The translations under genes were made by a program, and so were the position numbers. Below the pieces are notes generated by a model, which saw only the letters and a list, made by a program, of their open reading frames with translations, was not told the DNA's origin and ran no database searches. Source: Anaeramoeba flamelloides (lineage: Eukaryota; Metamonada; Anaeramoebidae). Taken from it: a DNA stretch of 64,000 nt. Shown piece by piece: positions 11,467 through 24,300 of this stretch. The stretch lies in NCBI GenBank assembly GCA_027625915.1, contig JANTQA010000047.1, positions 9,610,001 through 9,674,000 on the forward strand, in the 5' to 3' direction. Positions within the stretch are counted from its first letter, which is position 1. Every line of letters begins with the position of its first letter.

Positions 11467-12008
11467 AGTCAAATGGGTCCAGTTTTATTGGATAAATAGA
11501 ACATATTCTATGTTTTTGATTCATTATTATTCTCAAAATAATATACAATATTTAAATCTAGATCTTTTTTTCTCATTTTAGTCAATTTTTTTTTTTGTAT
11601 TTTTGCTTTTTACTTTTTTCTTTTTGATTTTTTTTTTATTTTTTATAAAAATTAAATTTGAAAAAAAAAAATGTTTGAAATTCCAAATTTAAATTAAGAA
11701 AAGTGAGGCTTTGTAGTTCCTTCAAAAATGATTACATTTACAATTAAAAAATCTTATTGTCAACAATTTTAAATTTTCAAAAAAATAGAGAATTTTTTAC
11801 AAATGGTCTTCGAATGAAAATGTCCCAAAAAATTTTTATAACATTTTTTTTTTTTAAAATTTATGGTTTGTTCATTTATTTATTTTATGAATCTCAATTC
11901 TACTCCGAAGTTTATTATCACTCTATATTTCGAAACAATCTTATTTTGGTTGATTCTTGAAAAAAAAGTAATTTTTTATTTTTGGCTGGGTACTTTGAGT
12001 TGAAATGG
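11467..12008 (+). mobile_element. family C non-autonomous DNA transposon, copy 1
   Basis: A repeat of about 540 bp with imperfect inverted ends: AGTCAAATGGGTCCAG at the left and CTGGGTACTTTGAGTTGAAA at the right. It aligns throughout with 62664-63210 (same strand) and 49941-50494 (reverse). Shared internal words include TTACATTTACAATTAAAAAA, TCTTATTGTCAACAATTTTA and GGTTGATTCTTGAAAA. No transposase frame is present. The CAGTCAAAGGGGCCCAG end, best kept in copy 3, is of the CAGT type common among Tc1/mariner elements. Confidence 0.75.
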
Positions 12009-13238
12009 GGTTAATCTTCAGTTTTTTCTTTGGTAATAAAATTAATTTCGATATTTATTACTTATTCAAACAATTAAAAAAAAAATTCAAAGTATGAATA
12101 TCAAAACATCTATTTTTAAAAACTATTGTTTTCTTTTTTTAAAATATAAATTTTATATTTTTTCTTATAATATTCCTGAATATTATGTTTTTTGTTTAAT
12201 TTAGGTTATATTAATACAAGTATCTCTTTTTTTTTGAAAACAAAAATATTTAAATTTTTTTTTTGTATCTATCCAATTTAAAAAAAGAATCAGTGTTATT
12301 TAATTTGTTTAAAACTTCAAACAATGTAAAATAAATTATAAATTTCAAAAAAAAAATTATGTATCAACATTCAATATCAAATATAAATTGATATGAATTA
12401 TAATTTCGAAAATAATTGTTTCAGTTTAATAATAGGATCTTTGGCACTATGTTAGATCTCAAAAGATATTTTTTTCAAATATATTATTTTAATAGAAGAA
12501 AACAAATCATTACTTTGTTGGATTAAGAGCCTGATAGAACAATCAAAAATTGAATAAAATTGAATTAAATCGATTTTATATCTATAGAGAAAAATTTACT
12601 CCAAATTGAAGAAATTTCACCCTTTAGAAATATAATCTAAGAAATGAAGTAATTAATTTTTAAAAAGTTGATTTTTTAGAATTGAGAATGTTTTTAAACC
12701 TTTTTTTTTAATTGATATTTTTTGCCATTGGGATCCTCTTAAATTTGTTTTTTTTTTGTTATTTAAATTATTTGAAATCAAGATCTTATGAAATTTTTTT
12801 TTAATTTGAAATGTTTGCTTATGAGAAACTTGTGGTTATTTTTTTTTGAATCGTGAAACTATAAAATTTAAGATCTATAATTAATTTTTTTTAATATTTG
12901 AATTTTTTCTTCTTGAAATTATATGAATCTTTACTAGAATTTCTTTGATTTTTTTTCAGCCAAAAAAAGTCTAAATTAGCATATCATATGTGGTAAGTAA
13001 GTCATTACTTGAGTTTAAAGGAAATTCGCTGAAAGTAACTAGACGACTATTTATTATTTTTTTCAAAAAGATCATCAAATTCAAGGTATTTCATTGAACC
13101 AAATCCTGTCAAATTTATAAAAAGATAATAAATAACATCTTTAAAATAAAATAAATTCAAAAAAAAAATAAAATAAATTCAATTTTTTGGTTGGTTGGTT
13201 ATTTAAAGAAAAATATAAGATATTAAATGTGAATATAA
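12009..13238. other. spacer downstream of the RasGAP-DUF547 gene
   Basis: AT-rich, no gene seen. A 3' untranslated region of the reverse-strand gene must lie at its right edge but no clear polyadenylation signal stands out in this composition. Confidence 0.4.
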
Positions 13239-16200
13239 TTAATTTAAACTATCTCCTTTACTTTTTATTCTAAATATTTTTTTAATGGATCGAGATCTAG
13301 TTCTTTTAATTTTTGGAAAAATGTTGGGTTCTGATTTCGATCTTTTATGTATTATAATTTCTTTGCTTAAATCCATACCAATAAATTTGGTAAAGAATTG
13401 GCCTTTTATCATTTTAAAATTGTTTCCTTTCTCTAACATTTTATTTTGTAGAAAAGTTAAATTCTCATTATTATTCTGATTGTCAAAATTTATCCATTCT
13501 TTAAATTGGTCCAATTCATGATTATTTTGATATGTAATACTATATTCCAATTGGGAGATTTTTAATAATGTTTTTGATAAATCCGAATAGGTTTTTCTTG
13601 CTGTGTTCATGATAAATTCACAAATAGCATCCTCTGATTTGCCAAAATCTGATTTGTTCCATTTAAATTTCATTGGCAGTGTAAGGATAAGTTCTCCTCT
13701 TTTTAATAAGGTAATATGCTTTTCAAAAAATAATTTTGTAGCGAGAAGTAATTCCTTTTCTAAATTGTCTGGATGATAAATATAAGGGAAAGGTGAACCA
13801 TACTCAAGATAAGAAATGGCAAAATGTAAATATGGTGAAAATTGTTTAATGACACCAACTCTTCTTGGGTCGTCTTTACTTTTAAAATATCTAGAGCCTC
13901 TAAAATTTTTTGGATTGCCTCTAAAAATACCATGAATAATATCATCTATGGAATAGGTACAATCACCGATTAAATAATTGTTATATGTATTAAATTCTTT
14001 TCTTTGATAAATTGTGGAGGGACCACCTCCATTTTCAACAGAAGCATGCAAGATAAATAAATTGATCGTATTGATCCAAAAGGTTACCAATTCAAACTGA
14101 TTCAAATTGGCTAGATTTATTTTACCAAGTTCTGACGTTTTTTGAACAAAATTATCGTATTCTTCGCTTTCTTTTAATTGTTTCCAATTACATCCATAAT
14201 AGTGCAATGAACCCTTTTTCTTTTTTTTTTCTTTTGTTTTAATTTTTTCCCTTTCTTGGTTAAGCAATTCGTTTCCCATGCTTGTTACCTTTATGTTATT
14301 TATCATTACCCATGTGGTTTCATTATTAACTTGTTTCTCTTCTTCCTCTTCTTCCTTTTCCTTTTCCCTTTTCCTTTCATTTTCCTTTTCCTTTTCCTTT
14401 TCCCTTTCTTTTTCTTGATAATTTTGATTTAAATATTTTTTATATAAATTTATCATTTCAGTAACTAGAGATTCTGATACTAATAATGGCTTTCTTGCTT
14501 CGCCAGTATATTGATGTTGAGTATTTAAAACACGTATTTCTTCTTTTTCTTTGGAAATTAAAGTTCCAATATCATCAGTAATCTTAATTACTTTTCGATT
14601 TAATAAAACTTTATTTGGTATGGAATGGAATTGTCTAGTGATCTTTGGTTGGGATTTTAATCCATTAAGGAGCATTGCCAATTTGAAAACAGGATCCTCG
14701 CCACCTAAAAAATTAATAAGTGATGATTCAAACTGTTCTTCATTTTCTTCTTTGTTTTTTTCTTGGTTTTCTTCTGTATCAAAAAGCAACGCATCGATTT
14801 TATCTAAATAAAACGTTAAATGTGTACGTAATAAAACTAATTCCGATAGCTCAATTGGTTCTTTTTCTTTTTCTTTTTTCTTTTCCTCTTTTTCTTTTTT
14901 TTCTTCGCCTTCTTCTTGATTGGAAATTTTATATAAAAACTACAATAATATCAAGAGAAGTTGTGTTATTAAATTAGAAGTAAATTTAAAAAGATTAAAC
15001 TCTTTTTAGATATTTATTCAACAAAGTGTGCAAAATTCAGTTTTGATTTATTTTTTTTTTTATAATAATCATTTATATGAAATATAGTTTCAAGATCTAA
15101 ATGTAATAATCTAAATTAATTAATAAATTTTCTTTTAAGGTTTTATTTAATTATAATTTATTTTCATTCAAGTTGAAAAAGAGTACACTCTTTTTCCAAG
15201 AAATTCACTTGTCAAAAAATAAAAAAAAAACTTATGGTATTATCTACATTGTTAATATTTTGAATAATGATTTACTACGTTGTAATAGTAATCCAAGCTA
15301 TTTTTTTATTTAAATTCTTTTTTTTTTTCATAAAATTATAAAAACTCAGTAATTAAAGTAATATTAAGATTTCTGGGTTACTGAAATTCCTTTAAATTAA
15401 TTTATTTTATTTTTTTTTAGAGATTTACTTTTAACTATTTCCAATAAACTAAAAATTGATAAACCTAGCAACAGCTAATACTTTTTTAATTTGGCCATGT
15501 AAATGATATAATATTTTTTACTTAAATATTTTACTTATTTTTTTTTTTCCATTAAAGAGTGGGTACTAAAAGTCCACCTGTTTGCCCGAATCCCTAATTT
15601 GAATTAGAGATATTGTTGAACCAAGTGAGAGCTGGTCATTTCTCCCAAAAATCGGATCCGCTCCATAAATTGAGAGGGATTTTGTTCCAATTCCGTTAAG
15701 TTTAATAATAGTCAAAAAGTAAGATTCAATTTGGTCAAATGATTTCCTCAAAGAATTAGTGGTTCTAAGAAGCATAAGCCCGATTTTTAATTAAAATTAC
15801 ACCGTGGTGGCTATTTGAGAAAATGGTAAACAATAAGAAATAATGGTTAAGGGAATAGAACCCCGTCCTTCAAATTGTACACTGGGTTGTGTTTCCACTT
15901 GCCCATACCGGTTCTCAATATTTTACTTATTTTTCTTCTTCTGTTTTTTTATTTAGTAAATTTTCTTTTATTACTCCTTTCTCGCAATAAATAAATAAAT
16001 ATATTTCCAATATTTCAAAAATTATTGATCAAAAAATCTCGTCAAAAATTATTTTTTTTTAAATTCAATTCTAAAATAATCATTTTAAGTATCCAAAATT
16101 GTTATTCGCCATTTATTGAGTTTCAATGTTAATTCAATATATTTTTTGAAATGGCTTTACTTTAATAAAAGAATATAAAGTTTCGGATCTCAATTTTATA

Positions 16201-18295
16201 TAATTTTTCTTACAAGGTGTGAAAATTGGTTGATAATATTTTTCTTTTTGACCTCAAAAAAATTGTTTTCTAATTATGTTTAATCTTGATAAGATTTTGA
16301 AAGAGGATGAAATTTTTATAATTGTATTTTATTGTTTAATAAATAGCTTGGATCCTTAATCATTGTCCTTTTTTTATGAATTTAGTTGTCTCTCATTATT
16401 TTGTACAAAAAAAGTTCCAATTTTTTTTTTTTTTCATTTTTTGGAAATATTTTAATGAGCATATTTTGAAACATATACAATCGGCACTGATTGCTCTCAG
16501 TATTAGTATACATCTTATTTTGATTTTATTCTCAATTTATTAATAGAATAAATACCTTTGAAAGTGAATATAATTTGAAATTTTACAAAAAAAAATATCC
16601 TTACTTTTTTATAAATACCTTAATTATTTTTATATATTCATATTACTTTAATTTTAATTTTATAATTAGTTTTACTTTGGTACTTTCAATATTTAATTCA
16701 AGATTATTTTTATGAGAATTCATTTCCTTAACTAGTTATTTCAGATTTTATATTAGAAATAAAATTCTATTTTCTTATAATTCTCGCCATATAATAATTG
16801 TTTATTTATTTATTTATTGATGAGTCTGTGGTCTTGTTTTCATGGAATTGAAATATATTCGCTTTATTTATATAAAATAATTGTTTTGATTTTTTTGTTT
16901 GTTTTTTAGTTTCTATCGGACAATAAAATATTTTTGATTTTTTGAATCCTGTTTAAAAAAAAATAAATAAAATTAAAAAATAAAATATTAAAATTAATTA
17001 ATCTTACATTATCAAGTTGTTCTATATTATTTTTGGTGAAACCTGAAAGTGGTTGTAAGTTTCTATCTTTAACCCCCATTTCAATCCTATTTACAAAAGT
17101 TTGTATTACCTTTGCAATAATAATTAAAGTTCTTCTTGTATTTCCAACTTGTATATTTGTAATAATATGAAAGCTTTCGGGGTTAATTATTGCAGGACAA
17201 AGATATCTTAAAAAGAAAACTCCAGCAATTGATATTTCTTTATGATCTGGAAATTTTTTACCAACAGATAACATTAATTGTTGACAAATTTCTCTTAATA
17301 CACTATATATAAAAGGAAAATAAATTATTAAATGAAATTATTATTTTTAAAATAATTTTAAAGATTTTGATAAATATTAATTCAATGTCAAAAACAATTG
17401 TTTTTTTAAAGATATTTTTTAATTAATTAAAAAAGTTAATATTTTTGAAAAAAATAAATGAAAATTAAAATTGATTGAATTTATGATAAATTTTGTAATT
17501 ACTACTTGATAACTTTCGGGCTTATTATGAAAAAAAAAAAAAATTGCTTTGTTTAGATCTTTTAAATTAAAAATTATTTTATTATTCTAATTCTGATTCG
17601 AATCATGTTTCTGTGATTGTTTTAATTCAAGTTTTTCGTTTTTTAGAGAACCCATAACGGATCAATGGTAATATGTTCTACTTATAATCCGAAGGTACGT
17701 GGGTCCGGGTTTTCCTTAACAACGTTATTTTTGATTGTTTGTCATTTTCTCAAACAATTACAAAAACTAACACAGCGTAATTATATTTAAAAATCGGGTT
17801 TATGCTTCATAGAACCACTAATTCTTTGAAGAAATAGTCTGGCATGATTTGAATCTTTTTAACTATTATAAAAATCAAATTAGAAGAAGGATTGGAACAA
17901 AAACACTCTCAATTTAGGGAGCAGTTAGGATTTTTGAGAGAATTGGTCAACTTTCACTCTCACTTGGTTCAACAATATCTCTAATTTAAAGTATGGGCTC
18001 AGGAAGTTCCTACATGTGTCTTAGAGTGCATATATTTTTTAAATTCAAAATAATAGATTAAAATCTTAGATTGTATTAATGAAATTTAAATTCTGGAAAA
18101 ACGAATTACAGTTTTTTTTTTAATTTTAAAAAATTGAGTACAATAAAATATTTGTTCCAATAAAAAAGAAAACTTGAGAAAGGCGAATGGTGCTTTTTCC
18201 GAATTCAAAAGAATGAATCAAAATCTATGGATTTTACTCAATTATTTTAAATTTTAGTAAATTTAATGATAGTTTTTCTTTAGTTTAAGATATAC

Positions 18296-18347
<52 letters not shown>

Positions 18348-21300
18348 TCTTTTAATTTCTTAAATTAAAAAAAAAACTAACATTAAGTGTGGTAGAGTGC
18401 TATCAAGTGCCTTGGTTTATTTGGGGTTATCTTTTTTATTTGTGAAGTGTTCTAGGTTTTTTTTACTTTTTGAAATATACAGAAAATTTTAATAAATTTT
18501 TGTTTATTTCAAAAAGTAAAAAAAACCTAACGAAAATCAATATGTTTTACAAATAAACATAAAACTCAAGAAAACCTAATGGCAGTTTTCGGGAATTCAA
18601 AAGAATAGAGAAAAATTAAAAATTTTACTCTATTCTTTTGAATTCTTGGAAAACATAACAACCATTTTTTTTTTTTTTTTGATTTAAGAAATAAACTGAA
18701 AATTAAGTAAAATTTTTGGTTTATTTCTTAAATTAAAAAAAAAGCATATAGAAAAACAGATAAAACTTTTAGTAATCACTATTTAATTGAAGAAAAAGAA
18801 AAAAAAATAAGTTTTTGATTTTTTTTATTTTTAACATACCAAATTTGGATCAGGTAGAAAAAATATTTTCAGTTATTTTTTATAAATTAATCTCATTCCA
18901 TAAATAAACACTAATAAAATATTAGTGTTTAAATTTTAGATCAAATAAAATTTTCACTTTCTACATTTGTTATTCAATTGAGGATTTTAAAAAAAATAAT
19001 AATAATAACCAACATAATCTGCAAATTATTCATTTTTTAAAAAATAAAATCTAATTACAACAATTTTAGAATAAGGTTTTTCCCTGTATAACAATCTTCA
19101 CAAATCATAGAAATTTTACTAATTCCATTAAACTTAAGTAAGGTTAAGGATTTGAGAATCCGATGGCTCAAATTTTTATATTAAATTGTTTTAAATATTC
19201 ATTATTATAGAAATTTGGAAATATTATATAAGCTATTTCCAAGAAAGTGGGGCAAATTTATTTTAAAATATATTTATGTAACACATTCTTCAAAAAAGGA
19301 TTTAAATATATAAAATCTTTAACCACCATCTCTAGATTCTTGATAATAATTCAATTTGTTTGTTAGTATTGTATTGCATAAATAAAATATATTAAAATTT
19401 CTGATCTTGATTTTATCGATATTTTTTTAGGGTGAAAATTGGTGTTCATTATTTTCTTTTTGATCGAAAAAATCATTTTCATAACTTGTATAATCCCAAA
19501 AAAATTTACAATATAATTAAAAACATATAATTGCATTTTCGTGTTTAAAAAATCATTTGTTCCCTTTCCATATTTCCGGTTTTTTATTGAAATTGGTCGT
19601 ACATTGCTTTAACCAAAAAAAGTACTATTTTTTTTTTCATTTTTTGGGAATATTTCAACTAACATGTTTTGAATTAAATACATAAGTGGTTGGTTCAATC
19701 GGTATCAATATTAAACTTAATTTAGTATGGTTGATTAATGATTACCACCACTAAAAACTATTATTTTTTATGAAATGTAAAAAAAAATGCCCCACTTTTT
19801 TGGAAATACCTTATATATATATATATATAATTGTCTCAAATATTTTGTTGAAAAGTTGATATAACAATTTTAGTGGGTAAATTTTGTATGTATCTAAAGA
19901 AAAAACTAAAAATATTAGTAATATTTATAGGAAGTCTTTGGCTCTTGAAAATATGTAACACATTGCTTTATAGGTATTCTGCCTTCAAATCATTCCATAA
20001 AGATTGCTAATTTTTTTCCTGAGCCAGGATAAAATGTTTCAAAATTAAAGGAAGATAAATCACATTACAGTTGAGTATAAAAAGTTATAAATGAAAAAAA
20101 ATAGGTTCATTTTTTTTTTTTACAAATTTTAAAAATTTAAATGAGAACCTTAATAAAAATGATCAAATTCATTCATTATAAACTTTTTTTCAGTCAAAGG
20201 TTCCCAACATTTTTTTCAAATATCAATTATTTTTTATAATTGACAATTGAAGAATAAATAAAAAATAAGTAGAATAATAAACCTCAAAGAATAGTTGATA
20301 TCCGTATGAAATAAAACTAATAAATTAATCGATTTTCTTAAAAATAGAAAAACTCAAAATCTTAGGAAAACCAATCGAGAAAAACAACAGGAGTTCATTT
20401 TGATCTTCAATTGAAGATCAAGCAAAATTCCAATAGAAATAAATATGATTTATCTACAATCATTTTGATGGTTTCAATAAAATTAGAATAACCTGTTTTG
20501 ACTGGGTGACGATAGATCTTGCAATAAAATAAAAAAAAATTTACAAATCAAGAGGTGTCAAAAAAAAAATCAAAAATAAAAAAAAAACAAAAATCTGAAA
20601 AAATGATAAAAATGATTTCAATTTTGAAAATATCCAAAAATAAATTTTCTTCTAATATTTATTCAAACCCTTTAAACACATGTAATCCACTCCCTATAAT
20701 TGGACACCTTTAACTGGAAAATGGTTTATTTCATAGTTTATAAGAATAGGAATTAGGATTCAAGTGTTTTAATAACTATGAAATCTAGTTTATGTTTTCT
20801 TCATTCCAATTTCACCAGATAGCTCAAGAAGATTTTTGTAAAAAAAATCTTATTTTTAATACTAAAACTTACCAAAAATGAAGAATTATCACTATTTTTT
20901 ATTTTTGTCTTTTAAATATTATTTTAAAATCAATACTTTATTGGTTCCAGTGATTTGAATTTTTATACCTATAAGTTTGGACACTCAATCCTTAATCTTG
21001 ATATTTAAGACTATTTTTTGAAAAAGTAAGTTTTCAAGTTCTTTTAATATTTAGAATTAAATTTTGAAATTTCCAAAATTGATCGTATTTTCACAATTAG
21101 ATTATCCTAACAAGAATCGAATTTTTCTCAGGTACTCTCAAAATAATTTTAAACGAATATTATAGACTATTTCTGAAAGTCATAATTTATTAAATATGAA
21201 TTCTCCTTAAAATATAATTTTCACTCATTTATATTAAGGTTTGCAATGTTAAATAAAGTTTTTGATTTTTTAAGACATCCTATTTGAACGAATATGGTGA

Positions 21301-24300
21301 AATTGAAATGAAGAAAGCATAAACTAAATTTCATACTTATTAAAACACTTGAATCCTAATTTTCATTCTTATAAACTTTAAAAATAACCTGATGGTAAAT
21401 TTGATCATTTTTATTAATGTTCTCAATTAAATTTTTAAAGATTTCTTAAAAAAAAAGAATTACACTTTTTTTTTTTATCTCTAACTTTTTTTTAACAAAA
21501 GTTATTTAGACCTTACAATTTGAAGGTTTTTTTTGAATTCAATTTGAGGTTCATTATTCTTGTTTCAAACTTTATAATAAATTAAAAGAGATGAAAAAAG
21601 AAATAAACAAGTAGGACAAGAAATTGGATTGTTTAAGATTCATTTGTGGAGCTAAAGGCAAAGTAGACAAATCCTTTTTACAATCTAATCTTTTGAAAAT
21701 GGGAAATTTTGGGTCGAAATTCTCATCAAAGAAGTTATAAATTTACAAAATTTTGAGTTTTTTATATCAGAAAAATGTTTCAAGAAAATTTGTAGGAAAA
21801 AAATATTTTTTTATTTTTTCACTTTTTACATCCCATTGAATTCTCAATTTTGTGTACAAGACTATACAATGGCTCACATCCGAGAGATAAGTTGTGTTTC
21901 ATTTAATATAAAATTATATTTTTTTAAAAAACTCTAGAAGTGAATTTGATAGTTCTTTTTGGTAAAAAAAAGCACAGTAATATTTTGAATTTCCAACCCT
22001 ACTGAAAATTATAAGTAAGATCAATTAATTAAAGAAAAAATAAAAGATTAAACACAAAATAGAGTATTATACATAATAACAATTTTTTTATATTAATCTC
22101 TCTTTAGTAAGGGTTTTTCTTTGATTAATCTAATCGTTAAAATATTATTAAAAAATTTGACTATTTTTGAGATCTCCAAAACAACTACTTATCGGATTTC
22201 AATATAAGCTAAATTTCAAAAATAGGAAAAGATTTTTCATCAGAAAAAAATTTGTTTAATTGTTGTGTTTTTTTTTAAAATAATAATGTATTTTACTAAA
22301 ATGTTTTTAGAGAAAATAACCAATATAGATTAATAAATAAATTTATAGTGTAATCATTATATTTTTTGAAAGACAAATGAAAAAAGAAAGAAAAATTAAT
22401 AATAAAAAAGTTTGCCCCTAATTTTGAAATTTGGCTTAAAGGATCTAAATTGAGTTTGTTGATTCGATTGATAATAATCTAATGAGATATTTTTCGGGGT
22501 TAATTTGTTTCTTCTTTGAAAGGTTTGACTTTTCATTTTTAGTAAGGTTGAAAATTAATAACAATGCTTAAGGCTCTTTTCATTTGCCATGGATTTGCCC
22601 CATACTCAAGGAGTGACTTGAAACCAAAAAGGGTATTGTGAAATTGGCCTTCTTTTGATTGTCAAGAAATTCAATTAAAAAAAAAACAATTTCTTGAGAG
22701 GATCCATTGACAAAAAACCTCATTCAAAAAGAAAAATAAAGTTCATAATTCCAAAAAATCAAATTAAGAAAAACAATACTACAGACTCTATTTTCAAATG
22801 GTTTCTATTTCCTCACTTTAAAACCAATTGTTTTCTAAGAGTACACAATCAATTTAATTCGATTTAATCTAATTTGTGGTTAGACTGTAACTCTATATAT
22901 TTGACAAAGTAAGGATTTTTTAACATTATTGAGATGAAATGACTTATTTGAGAAATGGAAAAAAAATGAAAAAAAAATCTTCTATTTTTAGAAAAAAGTG
23001 TCAAAAGAGCGACACTATGAAACTAACAGAGTTGTTTTTAAAAAATATATTCTAACCATTCTAATTGGAAATTGAGTGTCGATCTTTGTTTTTTTTTTCT
23101 AAAAATGTCCTCGTTTTTTTGATTGTTGATTTTGGAGATCGATCATACTTCACAGGTTGGTTAGTTTTCCATTTTTTTGATTTTTAGAGCTCCGATCAGT
23201 ACACCACAGGTTATTTTGTTTTTAATTAGTGTTGGGTCACTCATAAAAATTACAATTTTTTTTTTTCATTTCCTAAAAAAAACATTTAACCTTAATGATC
23301 CGACCCTTAATTTTTTTTTTCTAATTCCCCACGTAATTATATTGGTAAGTTTTAACAATTTAATTTTTAATTTGAAATTTCAAAAAATTTTTCTTTACAA
23401 ATAACAGGGAAAACTTTAATAAATAGTTAATAGTAATAATAATAGTAATAGTGATTCAAACCTTGGAACATAGTTAGTCGATTTATAAATTAAATCAAGA
23501 AATGATTTTACATATTGACGAAGAATCTTGAACATTTCTTCAAGATTTTCGTTTTCTTTTAATTTCCTTGGATCGATTTCAATTCTGACTTGTTGTTTGA
23601 CTATTTGTGTAATAATTTTTTCAAAGGTATTTTTCAGATATTCGCTACCTACTTGTTTTGAAAAACTAGTCATCATTTTTGTTGCCATACTATTGGACCT
23701 GAATAATTGTGGCGCCAGATCTTTGAAATGACAATCAGACATTCAATTTGTAATAGAAAAAGAAGTAATAAAAAAAAAAAAAAAAAAAAACATCGAAAGG
23801 ATAAAAAATTATACGAAGAGAAAAGGAGATGAGGAATTTAAATTAGAACGATTGTACCTGTGTTTTCAACTTCCCTTTCAATTGATCCTTTAATAAATTG
23901 GACTAGGTCTGGTAATTTCATATTACTAAGAATTTCTACAAGAGCTTTTGCAACTTCGTCTGCATCACCTGAATGAACAACATCAGACAAAGCATAGAGT
24001 ATTTCGTGATTATTGGAAAGCAAATGTTTGATTAATTCGTGATACTTTTTTCTCCATCTGTTCTCAGTTTTTTCGTTTAGTGTTTGGTTCTTTTTTTTTA
24101 TAAGAGAAAAAACAGAAAAAAAAACAGAGTTTTTTGTTGTAGTTGAGAACAAAAGATCAAGAAAAGAAAAAAAAAATGGGGAAGGGGGTAGGTCAATAAA
24201 ATAAAAAAAAAAGAAAAGAAAAAATGTGCAACAAAAATCCTTAATGGACATACACTTAAGGGTGTTAAATGCAAAAATAACATAACACTTCCAATTCGTT

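Larger units (their letters stand above)
14940..17007 (-). other. 2.07-kb intron 4 of the RasGAP-DUF547 gene
   Basis: Donor GTAAGATT after codon AAT (17008), acceptor TATTATTGTAG before TTT (14939). It contains a SINE (15543-15916) and a decayed family F element (about 16150-16505). If unspliced, the reading frame ends a few codons after 17008. The alternative acceptor near 16947 would add only about 11 residues and lose the continuation of the GAP domain, so I prefer the long intron. Confidence 0.7.
17303..23461 (-). other. 6.16-kb intron 3 of the RasGAP-DUF547 gene
   Basis: Donor AAG|GTTTGA at 23462/23461 and acceptor ATATATAG|T at 17303/17302. Joining them restores a Ser codon and the contiguous RasGAP sequence NYVPSVLREICQQLMLSVGK. 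The intron holds SINE copy B, hairpin cluster 2, family F copy 1, element H with family G inserted in it, and family E copy 1. Apart from a possible 45-codon open stretch near 21630-21760 nothing coding is seen. Confidence 0.75.

Noticed and set aside
11467-12008. Possible gene from the 67-codon frame at 11757-11960
   Set aside because: Inside family C; the two other copies do not keep the frame.
15566-15775. 69-codon frame (starts LLRTTNSLRKSFDQIESY)
   Set aside because: Lies inside SINE copy A; copy B has a stop after about ten codons, so it is not a conserved protein.
16907-16947. Short last exon of a separate RasGAP gene (adds about 11 residues)
   Set aside because: A usable acceptor exists at 16947, but the product would end inside the GAP domain, whereas the exon at 14939 continues it as FLYKIS in the right phase.
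17645-17720. Possible tRNA-Ile(UAU) gene
   Set aside because: It has a tRNA-like anticodon region and weak A and B boxes but no pairing acceptor stem, and it is continuous with the SINE body shared with copy A.
21630-21760. 45-codon open stretch (RFICGAKGKVDKSFLQSNLL)
   Set aside because: Coding-like by composition but short, without splice partners in the RasGAP frame, and inside an intron of the opposite strand. Kept only as a remark.
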